Source: Sulfurovum sp. (GTDB taxonomy: Bacteria > Campylobacterota > Campylobacteria > Campylobacterales > Sulfurovaceae). From it: a stretch of 6,767 nt of DNA. The notes beneath the pieces were generated by a model that searched no databases, was not told where the DNA came from, and saw only the letters and a list, made by a program, of their open reading frames with translations. Location of the stretch: assembly GCA_015661535.1 (NCBI GenBank), contig DQVY01000252.1, forward strand, positions 1 to 6,767, given 5' to 3'. This document shows, in pieces, positions 1 to 5,996 of this stretch. Position numbers and translations under genes: made by a program. Position 1 is the first letter of the stretch, and every line of letters starts with the position of its first letter.

Positions 1-66
1 CTGAACGCTGCTCTCTTGTGCAAAAAGACTTACCATTGACCCTATTAGAAAAAAGATTATTTTCAT
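1..66 (-). CDS. N-terminal fragment of an exported protein of unknown function (cut by window edge)
   Basis: This open frame starts at an ATG (66-64) and runs off the left edge after 22 codons. It begins MKIIFFLIGSMVSLFA followed by QESSVQ. That is a short Lys n-region, a hydrophobic core and a plausible signal peptidase I site (LFA|QE), so the product is probably periplasmic or outer-membrane. It lies 50 bp downstream of nagA on the same strand and may be the next gene of that operon. No strong Shine-Dalgarno sequence precedes the ATG; the leader is AT-rich and holds an 8-bp direct repeat. Too little is present to name a family. The signal peptide is seen directly; the localisation is inferred. 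Confidence 0.6.
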   Translation of the reverse strand, partial: MKIIFFLIGSMVSLFAQESSVQ

Positions 67-84
67 ACTTTATACCACTTTATA
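67..84. repeat. Short direct repeat ACTTTATA-CC-ACTTTATA before the start of the partial gene
   Basis: Two exact copies of ACTTTATA (67-74 and 77-84) are separated by CC, directly upstream of the ATG at 66. On the coding (minus) strand this reads TATAAAGT-GG-TATAAAGT. The copies are 10 bp apart, one helical turn. This could be a small operator, a duplicated -10-like element or chance in AT-rich sequence. The repeat is certain; its function is not shown. Confidence 0.3.
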
Positions 85-116
85 AAAATTTTATTGTTTG
101 ATTGCTATAAGTATAT

Positions 117-1274
117 CTAAAATTTAAAAACTTCATCATTATATTTTATCTCTCCGGACACAATAGAACAGGAAATTTTAAAATTTTCATCAAAGAGTAC
201 AATATCTGCATCATACCCTGCCCGCAACTCCCCTTTTTTCAACCCTAACTTTTGTGCAGGGATTTTGGTCACAGCATTGACCGCTTCTATTCTACTCATG
301 GAAGTATGCAGGATCATATTATGTAAGGCTTCATTCATTTTTAACACTGATCCGGCCAATGTACCATCTTCTAAAAGGGCTTTCCTTCCCTCTACTTTTA
401 CACTGCGGCCACCCAAATCATAGCTGCCAGATTTCATACATCCTGCACGCATGGCATCAGTGACCAGTATGAGTTTGTCTTGTTTAAGTTTGTGTGCCAA
501 CGCCAGTGTTGAGGGATGCGTATGTACAAGATCAGCAATGATGTCACAACTTACATTAGCATCAAATACGGCACCCACTAAACCAGGCTTTCGATGGTGG
601 TAGGCAGGCATCGCATTAAAAAGATGTGTCACATGGGAAATACCCCAGGTAAAACTCTCTTTTGCACCCTCATAAGTAAGTGCTGTATGCCCGGCAGAAA
701 GTATCACATGCGGATAGGCTTGCTGCATATATTTTATAAATGCTTCAGCCCCTTCTGCTTCGGGTGCCAAGGTGATCATCTTTACCTTATCCATATACTT
801 TTCAATAAGCTGAAAGTTTGCTGTCTGGACAAATTGTTTGTCCTGTGCACCGTGTTTCTCTGCGTTAATAAAAGGTCCTTCCAAATGCACCCCTATGATT
901 TCTGCACCCTTGACATTGTCTCCGTACTTTTGAATATTTTGTAAAGCCTTGTCAATCGCTTTTCCTGACATGGTCATAGTCGTTGCCAGGAAAGAAGTGG
1001 TACCCGTTCGGGGTAAAGTATCAGAGAGTACAGCCAATGCCTCTGGTGTTGCATCCATCACATCCACACCACCGGAACCATGTATGTGCAGGTCAATAAA
1101 CCCTGCACTGACATAAGCACCTTTGGCATCAATGATCTCAATAGGGTCACTGTCACTAAGCATAATGTCATCTACAATGTCAATAATTTTACTGTCAAAA
1201 AGAAGTATCTTGTCCGATACTACCTCATCATTAGTGATGAGTTTGGCATTGATGATGGCAGTGCTATTAGGCAT
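117..1274 (-). CDS. nagA: N-acetylglucosamine-6-phosphate deacetylase
   Basis: The enzyme hydrolyses GlcNAc-6-phosphate to glucosamine-6-phosphate and acetate in the cytoplasm, the committed step in using GlcNAc from chitin, peptidoglycan or other glycans. The product is 385 aa, normal for the family (about 380-400), with the amidohydrolase TIM-barrel layout. Visible family motifs are a metal-site HxH (H63, H65 in GFIDLHIHG), the ligand Glu (E132 in HLEGPF), His ligands H196 (SAGHTALT) and H217 (VTHLFNAM), a substrate-pocket His (H251) and the catalytic Asp D273 (LVTDAM). LAGS near residue 307 and the C-terminal GYDADIVLFD strand are also typical. One small deviation is ADLVHTHP where ADGxHxHP is usual. 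The ATG lies inside the end of the upstream acyl-CoA ligase gene (8-bp overlap, ATGCCTAA), so translation is probably coupled. No nagB or transporter gene lies in the window. Confidence 0.95.
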   Translation of the reverse strand: MPNSTAIINAKLITNDEVVSDKILLFDSKIIDIVDDIMLSDSDPIEIIDAKGAYVSAGFIDLHIHGSGGVDVMDATPEALAVLSDTLPRTGTTSFLATTMTMSGKAIDKALQNIQKYGDNVKGAEIIGVHLEGPFINAEKHGAQDKQFVQTANFQLIEKYMDKVKMITLAPEAEGAEAFIKYMQQAYPHVILSAGHTALTYEGAKESFTWGISHVTHLFNAMPAYHHRKPGLVGAVFDANVSCDIIADLVHTHPSTLALAHKLKQDKLILVTDAMRAGCMKSGSYDLGGRSVKVEGRKALLEDGTLAGSVLKMNEALHNMILHTSMSRIEAVNAVTKIPAQKLGLKKGELRAGYDADIVLFDENFKISCSIVSGEIKYNDEVFKF

Positions 1275-2811
1275 CGTCTCTCAAGTGCTCTTTTAACACA
1301 CGTTTGAGGACTTTACCTGTTGCATTTTTAGGTAGTTCGGAAATGATATGTATCTGCTTAGGTATTTTATAATTTGCAAGATGTTCCCGCATATATTTTT
1401 TTAATCCTGCTTCATCCAAGGTCTCTGCCTCTTCAGCAAGTTCAATATAGACGATAGGGACTTCGCCACTCTTCTCATCGATAATACCGATCACAGCAGA
1501 AGCCCCCACACCTTCGTAGATATCTATCACTTCTTCTATCTCTCTTGGGTATATGTTGATCCCTTTTGAGATGATAAGGTCTTTTCTCCTGTCTACAATA
1601 AACAAAAAGCCTTCGTCATCCATGTATCCCATATCACCGGTGATCAACCAACCATTAATGATCGCCTCTTCTGTAGCCGTAGGACGACCCAGGTAACCTT
1701 GCATCACATTGTCACCCCTGACAATGATATCACCTATCATGCCATAATTTACTTCGTTCATATCTTCATCAACAACCTTCATCTCATAGCCATGAAGCGC
1801 TGTACCGACAGAGCCTGCTTTTTGTTTTTTAAAGGTATTCATACATACCGCCGGACTGGCTTCACTTAAACCATAACCTTCAAGCAGTGTGGCTCTTTTA
1901 AACTTTTTGGACATTGCTTCAAGTGTTTTAGGCTGCAGTGCTGCCGCACCCGATATAAAGGCCCTAATGGAGTTAAACCACATAAAGTACCAAGGAAGTT
2001 TCGCCTTAGCCAAAGCATTATAGACATCAGGGATACCAAAAAATATCGTCACCCGTTTGGTCAATGTTTGTTTGAAAATATTGGAAAAAGGCTGTATCGA
2101 TTTAATGATGACCATACTTGCGCCCACATAGAGCGGCAGTATGACACCAATAGAAAAAGTAAAAGAGTGAAACATCGGCAAAAAGACAATGGCTCTGTCT
2201 CTTGGTTTTACATTAATGGTTCTTCTGCCTGAATCCGCATTGGAAAGTATATTTTTATTGCTGAGCATCGCCCCCTTAGGCTTGCCTGTTGTCCCCGAAG
2301 TATAAATGATCACTGCGGTATCTTCCAGGGCTGTTGGGGTATGGCTGACACCTTCTGTGGTACTTAATGCCTCTTCAAAAGAGTGATGCTGCTCTCCTTC
2401 TGTCGTACTCTCACCTTCCCATAAGATGAATTTACAAAGAGAACTTGCCTTGCTGCTATTGACTACTTTGTCATGTATCGCAGAGGCAATAAACACAGAA
2501 GCAGCACTGTCTTCTAAAATATAGCTCAATTCATCTTCTTTCAAAAATGTATTGACAGGCACGATGATCGCCCCCAATTTTGAAGCAGCAAAGATACTAT
2601 AGATAAATTCGGGAGAGTTACGTAAGAAAAAGGCTACTTTATCACCTTTTTTCACACCTAAACTTGCCAAATAGGCTGCCAATTTATCGACAGTATCTAA
2701 GATCTCTCCATACGTAATTTTTTCATCATCGACAAAAAGCGCCACTTTTTTGCCGCGCTTTTTTGCCCGAAAGGTGATCAATTCATAGAAGTTATTGAAC
2801 TTATAATCCAT
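1267..2811 (-). CDS. Long-chain fatty-acid-CoA ligase (AMP-forming, FadD/LcfB-like)
   Basis: This adenylate-forming enzyme should activate a fatty acid with ATP to acyl-AMP and then acyl-CoA. The 514-aa length fits the shorter bacterial acyl-CoA synthetases. Conserved core motifs appear in order: the phosphate-binding loop YTSGTTGKPKG (170-180), YGLSE (313-317), TGD (391-393), the hinge region VDRRKD (406-411) followed by SKGINIYPREIEEV, and the C-terminal catalytic lysine in NATGKVLKR (K500). The enzyme therefore looks intact. Its start is one base after the stop of the FadL-type gene, with only a weak Shine-Dalgarno (ACGAG), so translation is probably coupled to it. The pairing with an outer-membrane fatty-acid transporter supports a long-chain or other hydrophobic carboxylate substrate. 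Chain length cannot be read from sequence, and related enzymes use aromatic or medium-chain acids. Confidence 0.92.
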   Translation of the reverse strand: MDYKFNNFYELITFRAKKRGKKVALFVDDEKITYGEILDTVDKLAAYLASLGVKKGDKVAFFLRNSPEFIYSIFAASKLGAIIVPVNTFLKEDELSYILEDSAASVFIASAIHDKVVNSSKASSLCKFILWEGESTTEGEQHHSFEEALSTTEGVSHTPTALEDTAVIIYTSGTTGKPKGAMLSNKNILSNADSGRRTINVKPRDRAIVFLPMFHSFTFSIGVILPLYVGASMVIIKSIQPFSNIFKQTLTKRVTIFFGIPDVYNALAKAKLPWYFMWFNSIRAFISGAAALQPKTLEAMSKKFKRATLLEGYGLSEASPAVCMNTFKKQKAGSVGTALHGYEMKVVDEDMNEVNYGMIGDIIVRGDNVMQGYLGRPTATEEAIINGWLITGDMGYMDDEGFLFIVDRRKDLIISKGINIYPREIEEVIDIYEGVGASAVIGIIDEKSGEVPIVYIELAEEAETLDEAGLKKYMREHLANYKIPKQIHIISELPKNATGKVLKRVLKEHLRDDA

Positions 2812-2812
2812 C

Positions 2813-4090
2813 TTAGAACTCGTAAGAAATACCCAAAGTGGTCAAGTATGCACCACCACCTGAAAAGCTGCCTCCATTTGCGATCACTGGATTCACAGTG
2901 TTCTCACCCGGTGCAAAACTAATAGGCTCTTTACTGTCATACAGGAAAGCAAGTCCCCATGAAAGGCTCTCTGTCTGCTGGTACTGAAAGCCCATAGAGA
3001 ATATCTTTGCATCCGTGTCCGGTGTTTCAAACCCTAATGTCTCAGGAGGAACAGGGGACTCGTCTATTGCAAACCCCATCATGGCTGTTATTTTGTTGTC
3101 CATTTTAATGGTTGCACCGATCCTAAAGGTATTGGTGTCTTTCCAATTTTTAGGTATTGGTGTATCAAATGTAGCGATCAAGTCTGGATTTTGTAGTGCT
3201 ATAGCATAATTAAAATCTAATGTTTCATAGGCTGACCAGAATGTTCTTTCATAATTCAATTCTAAAGTAAATTTGTCATTCCATGTTTTTGAAACAGCTA
3301 AATTCAAGGCAGCAGGCAAAGGCACAGAAACACTCGCACCTCCGGAATAGGTGGCTATTCCAGTTGGCACTGCTGTTGGAGATCCAACACTAAGGTTGGC
3401 AGTACCTTCTTGATCTAAATTAACTTCAGAACGATAGGTGACAGCCATGTTGATATCTGAAGTTGGTTTATAGGTAAGTGCCAGGTTATAACCAAACTCA
3501 ATCGTATCCCCTTCCATATTTCTTTTAGGAGCAAAAGCCTCAGCACCTGCAGGATAAATACCACTTGCATCACTTTTTACTATACCTTCACTATAGATCA
3601 ATCGTACCCCTGCACCTACACTCAAATTATCTAAAATTTTATAAGATATATTTGGATTTAGCTCTATCACCTTAAGGGTAAACTCTTCTACAAAAGCTTT
3701 TTGATAAGGCGTTTCCCATCGTTTTGTAAGTCCACCGGGAACCACCAAACTCACTCCCCATCTAAAATCTCCCATCGCTTCCGAAACATAATGAAAATAA
3801 GGGATTGGTATATTTTCTGTTTGAGATTCACCAGAGACAGGTCCAAGAGAATAAACATTTGAAGGTAGGTTTACCAACGTAAGACCACCCTCTACATAAC
3901 TTTTACTCTCATCCATAAAACTCATATTTGCAGGGTTGTCATAACTGGCATCTGCCCCTGTCGTATAAGCCACGTTTGCCCCGGCTTTTGCCATTGAATT
4001 CAGTGATTGTTCAGGAATTTTGTATCCCCCTGCCATCACTACCGAAGACGCTACGGCACTCAGTGCCAAACCTTTTACTATTGTTTTCAT
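2813..4090 (-). CDS. OmpP1/FadL/TodX-family outer-membrane transport protein
   Basis: This is a beta-barrel outer-membrane channel for hydrophobic compounds such as long-chain fatty acids or hydrocarbons. With the ATG at 4090 the product is 425 aa, the usual FadL size. Residues 1-20 form a signal peptide (MKTIVKGL, then a hydrophobic stretch ending VVMA|GGYKI). The mature N-terminus has the family's plug-region features, with an Asn-Pro-Ala at 52-54 (SYDNPANMSF) after an alanine- and glycine-rich stretch. The rest alternates polar and hydrophobic residues like barrel strands, and the protein ends in Phe (GISYEF), the typical outer-membrane insertion signal. The frame is open for 11 more codons to an ATG at 4123, but AAGGAG at 4104-4099 sits 8 nt before the 4090 ATG, and the extra residues are charged and would spoil the signal peptide. 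The acyl-CoA ligase follows after 1 bp. The exact substrate is inferred only. Confidence 0.9.
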   Translation of the reverse strand: MKTIVKGLALSAVASSVVMAGGYKIPEQSLNSMAKAGANVAYTTGADASYDNPANMSFMDESKSYVEGGLTLVNLPSNVYSLGPVSGESQTENIPIPYFHYVSEAMGDFRWGVSLVVPGGLTKRWETPYQKAFVEEFTLKVIELNPNISYKILDNLSVGAGVRLIYSEGIVKSDASGIYPAGAEAFAPKRNMEGDTIEFGYNLALTYKPTSDINMAVTYRSEVNLDQEGTANLSVGSPTAVPTGIATYSGGASVSVPLPAALNLAVSKTWNDKFTLELNYERTFWSAYETLDFNYAIALQNPDLIATFDTPIPKNWKDTNTFRIGATIKMDNKITAMMGFAIDESPVPPETLGFETPDTDAKIFSMGFQYQQTESLSWGLAFLYDSKEPISFAPGENTVNPVIANGGSFSGGGAYLTTLGISYEF

Positions 4091-4098
4091 TTCATTTT

Positions 4099-4104
4099 CT
4101 CCTT
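4099..4104 (-). promoter_or_regulatory. Ribosome binding site that sets the FadL-type start at 4090
   Basis: AAGGAG on the minus strand lies 8 nt before the ATG at 4090 and inside the open frame that extends to 4123. It therefore argues for the shorter start, which also begins the signal peptide. An overlapping ATG at 4095-4093 opens only a two-codon frame (ATGAAATGA) and can be ignored as a gene. Confidence 0.75.
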
Positions 4105-4119
4105 TTTTTTCTTCCCTGT

Positions 4120-4172
4120 CCATGCTGAACTTGGATAAAGACCCAAAAGATCTTTAACCAAACCCAGCATGA
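4120..4172 (-). other. Long RNA hairpin between nfo and the fadL-type gene
   Basis: Read as minus-strand RNA, 4172-4148 pairs with 4120-4144 around a UUU loop (4147-4145). The outer arm is CAUGCUG/CAGCAUG (4171-4165 with 4127-4121), closed outside by a U.G pair. Next come three G.U pairs (4164-4162 with 4128-4130), UUGG/CCAA, a single U.U mismatch (4157/4135), UAAAGA/UCUUUA, and finally U.G, C-G, U.G. In all, 24 of 25 positions can pair. On the plus strand the G.U positions become A.C mismatches, so the structure favours RNA made from the minus strand, the direction of nfo and fadL. It begins 9 nt after the nfo stop and ends 15 nt before the fadL ribosome site. No U-tract follows, so a classical terminator is unlikely. 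An RNase processing or stability element, or a leader structure, fits better. The function is inferred. Confidence 0.65.
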
Positions 4173-4181
4173 TCCGCTGTG

Positions 4182-5075
4182 TTACACTTCGATCAAAGCA
4201 TACAATGCCTTGATCTCCTCTGGCCAGATTGACTCATCAATGGTTTCAAGGACCAAAGGTATATCATCCATACGTGTATCATTCATAATGAATTTAAAAG
4301 CATCCCATCCTATCTCTCCATGACCTAAAGAATCATGTCTGTCCACTCTGGACCCAAGTTTCGGCTTAGAGTCATTGATATGCATTCCCATCAAGTATTC
4401 AAAACCGACTATGCGGCCAAACGCTTCCATGGTCTCATCGTAAGCCTCTCTGGTACGCAAATCATACCCTGCAGTAAAAGTATGGCAGGTGTCAAGACAG
4501 ATACCTACCCTGCTTTTGTCTTCTATTTTCTCTATAATATGCCCCAAGTGTTCAAACTTATAGCCAAGGTTTGAGCCTTGTCCTGCTGTATTTTCGATGA
4601 CAAGTTTGACATTTGAATCTTTAGTTGCCTCTATGGCTCTGTTCATAGATTCTGCGATGACATCTAAACAATGCAACTCTGCCTGCATAAGTTTATCGTG
4701 ATATTCCGGGTCTTTTTTAGGGATTTTCACCAAATGGGAACCAGGATGAAAATTGAGTTTGTCAAGTCCTAAAATATGACAGCGTTCCAATTCATCCACA
4801 AAAGCATCTCTAGATTTTTCAAGTTTTTCTACTTCAGGGTGTCCAAGGTTTATAAGGTAAGAGTCATGAGGAAGAATGTGTTGGGGTAAAATGCCTGAAG
4901 CTTCCAGGTTTGTATGAAAAGCATCTATGGTTTTTGTCTCCAGAGGTTTGGCTACCCACTGTCTCTGGTTTTTGGTAAACAATGCAAATGCTTTGGCCCC
5001 TATGGCCATAGCATTTAAAGGAGCCTTGTCTACACCACCGCTTGCACTTACATGTGCGCCGACAAATTTTGCCAT
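4182..5075 (-). CDS. nfo: Endonuclease IV (apurinic/apyrimidinic endodeoxyribonuclease)
   Basis: The enzyme cuts the DNA backbone 5' to abasic sites and removes blocked 3' ends in base-excision repair. The product is 297 aa, close to the E. coli enzyme (285). It is a TIM barrel with the full three-zinc ligand set in family positions: H70 (LPHDSY), H110 (NFHPGSH), E161 (IENTAG), D195 and H198 (CLDTCHTF), H232 (MHINDSK), D245 and H247 ([14 protein letters not shown]), and E277 (LETID). The N-terminal GAHVSASGG and the KNQRQW segment are also typical. All nine ligands are present, so the enzyme should be active. The upstream lipoprotein gene ends 9 bp before the ATG, and the TAAGG formed by its stop codon is a good Shine-Dalgarno at 7-nt spacing, which points to co-translation. 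The link with that lipoprotein is positional, not obviously functional. Confidence 0.97.
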   Translation of the reverse strand: MAKFVGAHVSASGGVDKAPLNAMAIGAKAFALFTKNQRQWVAKPLETKTIDAFHTNLEASGILPQHILPHDSYLINLGHPEVEKLEKSRDAFVDELERCHILGLDKLNFHPGSHLVKIPKKDPEYHDKLMQAELHCLDVIAESMNRAIEATKDSNVKLVIENTAGQGSNLGYKFEHLGHIIEKIEDKSRVGICLDTCHTFTAGYDLRTREAYDETMEAFGRIVGFEYLMGMHINDSKPKLGSRVDRHDSLGHGEIGWDAFKFIMNDTRMDDIPLVLETIDESIWPEEIKALYALIEV

Positions 5076-5084
5076 TGTTGAACC

Positions 5085-5573
5085 TTACTGTTGTTTTTTG
5101 ATCTTTATAAGTATTGTATTGATTGTATCACGGAATATAATTTCATTGTTTAAAACAGCATAATGGATATTGTATTTATCTTCTTTTATTAGCTTTTGTG
5201 TAAAGCCGTTACGATTTTTGACCAATCCCTCTCCTTTAAAAATGGTCCTTCCTCTAAAAATATCATCTAAGATCTCTTCTGGGTATACTGCACTTAACAC
5301 TCTTTGATTAAAACCTTTTTTACTCATACATTCAAAACGGCTCATACAAACACTGTTCTTGGCGATTTCCAGTCTCATCAAAGCTTGTCCACTCCCATAG
5401 ATCTCTGCTTTTATCTCATCACTGTTTTCATAAATAAAGCCCATGTCTGCATACTTGAATGTCGGTGTTTTAAACACAATAAGTGCTGCATTTTGTGCCA
5501 CATACTGTTTAGACGTACAGGCAGTTCCTATAAAGATAAACAATACAAGCACTATTTTTTTCCATATTTCCAT
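5085..5573 (-). CDS. Small predicted lipoprotein of unknown function
   Basis: I do not recognise a characterised family. The 162-aa product begins MEIWKKIVLVLFIFIGTAC: a Lys-bearing n-region, a hydrophobic core and a lipobox-like GTA|C with Cys19 followed by TSK, so lipidation at C19 is plausible, although Gly rather than Leu at -3 makes the box imperfect. The mature part is mixed alpha/beta in character, has a second cysteine pair (C76 and C82, CMSRFEC) and ends in a basic tail (IKIKKQQ). The start at 5573 is preferred over the upstream in-frame ATG at 5606: GGGAG (5585-5581) is 7 nt before it, and a TATAAT promoter box (5603-5598) overlaps the region a longer reading would need to translate. 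It heads the run leading into nfo. A role at the cell envelope is inferred from the lipobox only. Confidence 0.75.
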   Translation of the reverse strand: MEIWKKIVLVLFIFIGTACTSKQYVAQNAALIVFKTPTFKYADMGFIYENSDEIKAEIYGSGQALMRLEIAKNSVCMSRFECMSKKGFNQRVLSAVYPEEILDDIFRGRTIFKGEGLVKNRNGFTQKLIKEDKYNIHYAVLNNEIIFRDTINTILIKIKKQQ

Positions 5574-5580
5574 CTTTTTT

Positions 5581-5585
5581 CTCCC
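5581..5585 (-). promoter_or_regulatory. Ribosome binding site that sets the lipoprotein start at 5573
   Basis: GGGAG on the minus strand is followed by a 7-nt A-rich spacer and the ATG at 5573. The alternative ATG at 5606 lies upstream of the predicted transcript start, so it is unlikely to be used. Confidence 0.7.
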
Positions 5586-5597
5586 ATTTTTTTCTAG

Positions 5598-5603
5598 ATT
5601 ATA
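5598..5603 (-). promoter_or_regulatory. Predicted sigma-70 -10 box for the lipoprotein-nfo transcript
   Basis: There is a perfect TATAAT on the minus strand (5603-5598), preceded by an AT-rich stretch with no clear -35 hexamer, as is common in Campylobacterota promoters. Transcription would begin near 5591, giving a leader of about 18 nt that contains the GGGAG ribosome site. It is back to back with the tRNA promoter box at 5637-5642. Confidence 0.6.
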
Positions 5604-5636
5604 CACTATTTAAGAGATTTTTAAGGGCTTGAGTTC

Positions 5637-5642
5637 TATAAT
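5637..5642 (+). promoter_or_regulatory. Predicted sigma-70 -10 box for the tRNA-Glu pair
   Basis: There is a perfect TATAAT on the plus strand, 19 bp before the first tRNA. A start about 7 nt downstream (near 5649-5650) would coincide with the first base of the ACAAGTTG leader arm that can pair with the tRNA trailer. No convincing -35 hexamer is seen. The second tRNA has only a 29-nt spacer with no promoter of its own, so both are probably one transcript. Confidence 0.6.
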
Positions 5643-5661
5643 GCCATCCACAAGTTGCGAT

Positions 5662-5736
5662 GGCCCCATCGTCTAGCGGTTAGGATCCATGGTTTTCATC
5701 CATGTTACAGGAGTTCAAGTCTCCTTGGGGTCACCA
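5662..5736 (+). tRNA. tRNA-Glu (anticodon UUC), copy 1
   Basis: This is a complete 75-nt cloverleaf with encoded CCA. The acceptor stem is GGCCCCA/TGGGGTC (one G.T pair at position 2), the D arm GTCT...GGAT, the anticodon stem CATGG/CCATG with loop TTTTCAT giving anticodon TTC, and the T stem AGGAG/CTCCT with loop TTCAAGT. The discriminator is A. It reads GAA and, by wobble, GAG. The flanks ACAAGTTG (5650-5657) and CAACTTGT (5741-5748) are exact inverted complements, so the precursor can close an extra 8-bp helix outside the acceptor stem. The gene is identical in all 75 positions to the next copy. Confidence 0.97.
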
Positions 5737-5765
5737 TTTTCAACTTGTAACTTTTCACAATAAGT

Positions 5766-5840
5766 GGCCCCATCGTCTAGCGGTTAGGATCCATGGTTTT
5801 CATCCATGTTACAGGAGTTCAAGTCTCCTTGGGGTCACCA
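5766..5840 (+). tRNA. tRNA-Glu (anticodon UUC), copy 2
   Basis: This is an exact duplicate of the tRNA starting 104 bp upstream, with the same stems, TTC anticodon and encoded CCA; identity extends one base 5' (a T) and then stops on both sides. The spacer between the copies (29 nt) is not repeated after this copy. It has its own flanking complement: ATAAGT (5760-5765) and ACTTAT (5840-5845), which becomes 8 bp if the terminal GG and CC are counted. No hairpin plus U-tract terminator is visible in the 156 bp before the next gene, so some read-through into it is possible. Confidence 0.97.
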
Positions 5841-5985
5841 CTTATCTCTTCATCTTTATGCAAACAAGATACATTAATACTAATGGCATAGAATATAGCA
5901 TCCAAGCATTAATAAAAAGATCATTTCGCCCTTTCATTTTTAACTCTCTACTTTTATATGGTACACTTATATCAATAGAATTTAT

Positions 5986-5990
5986 TGGAG
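5986..5990 (+). promoter_or_regulatory. Ribosome binding site that sets the secreted-protein start at 5997
   Basis: TGGAG is followed by 6 nt and the ATG at 5997. An in-frame TTG at 5985 would give a slightly longer protein but overlaps this site itself, so it is rejected as the start. Confidence 0.8.
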
Positions 5991-5996
5991 ACTATT

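Noticed and set aside
594..944. Plus-strand open frame of 116 codons opposite nagA
   Set aside because: It is the antisense shadow of a strongly conserved nagA region, is cysteine-rich in an unnatural way and has no ribosome site.
4091..4123. Eleven-residue N-terminal extension of the FadL-type protein (MDREEKKGENE)
   Set aside because: It is highly charged, would block the signal peptide, and contains the ribosome site for the ATG at 4090.
3928..4128. Plus-strand open frame over the 5' end of the FadL-type gene
   Set aside because: It is antisense to the signal peptide and N-terminal coding region. Its Leu/Phe/Pro-rich composition is what the complement of A/G-rich coding DNA gives.
4146..4155. 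Perfect 10-bp palindrome AAAGATCTTT as a DNA operator
   Set aside because: It lies inside the larger hairpin, whose G.U-dependent pairing explains the symmetry better as RNA. No second copy was seen near another promoter.
4120..4172. Hairpin as a rho-independent terminator for nfo
   Set aside because: The bases following it on the minus strand are GACAGGGAAG and then A-rich, with no U-tract. The plus-strand side has none either.
5574..5606. Eleven-residue N-terminal extension of the lipoprotein (MYNLEKNGRKK)
   Set aside because: It overlaps the TATAAT box and contains the GGGAG ribosome site used by the ATG at 5573.
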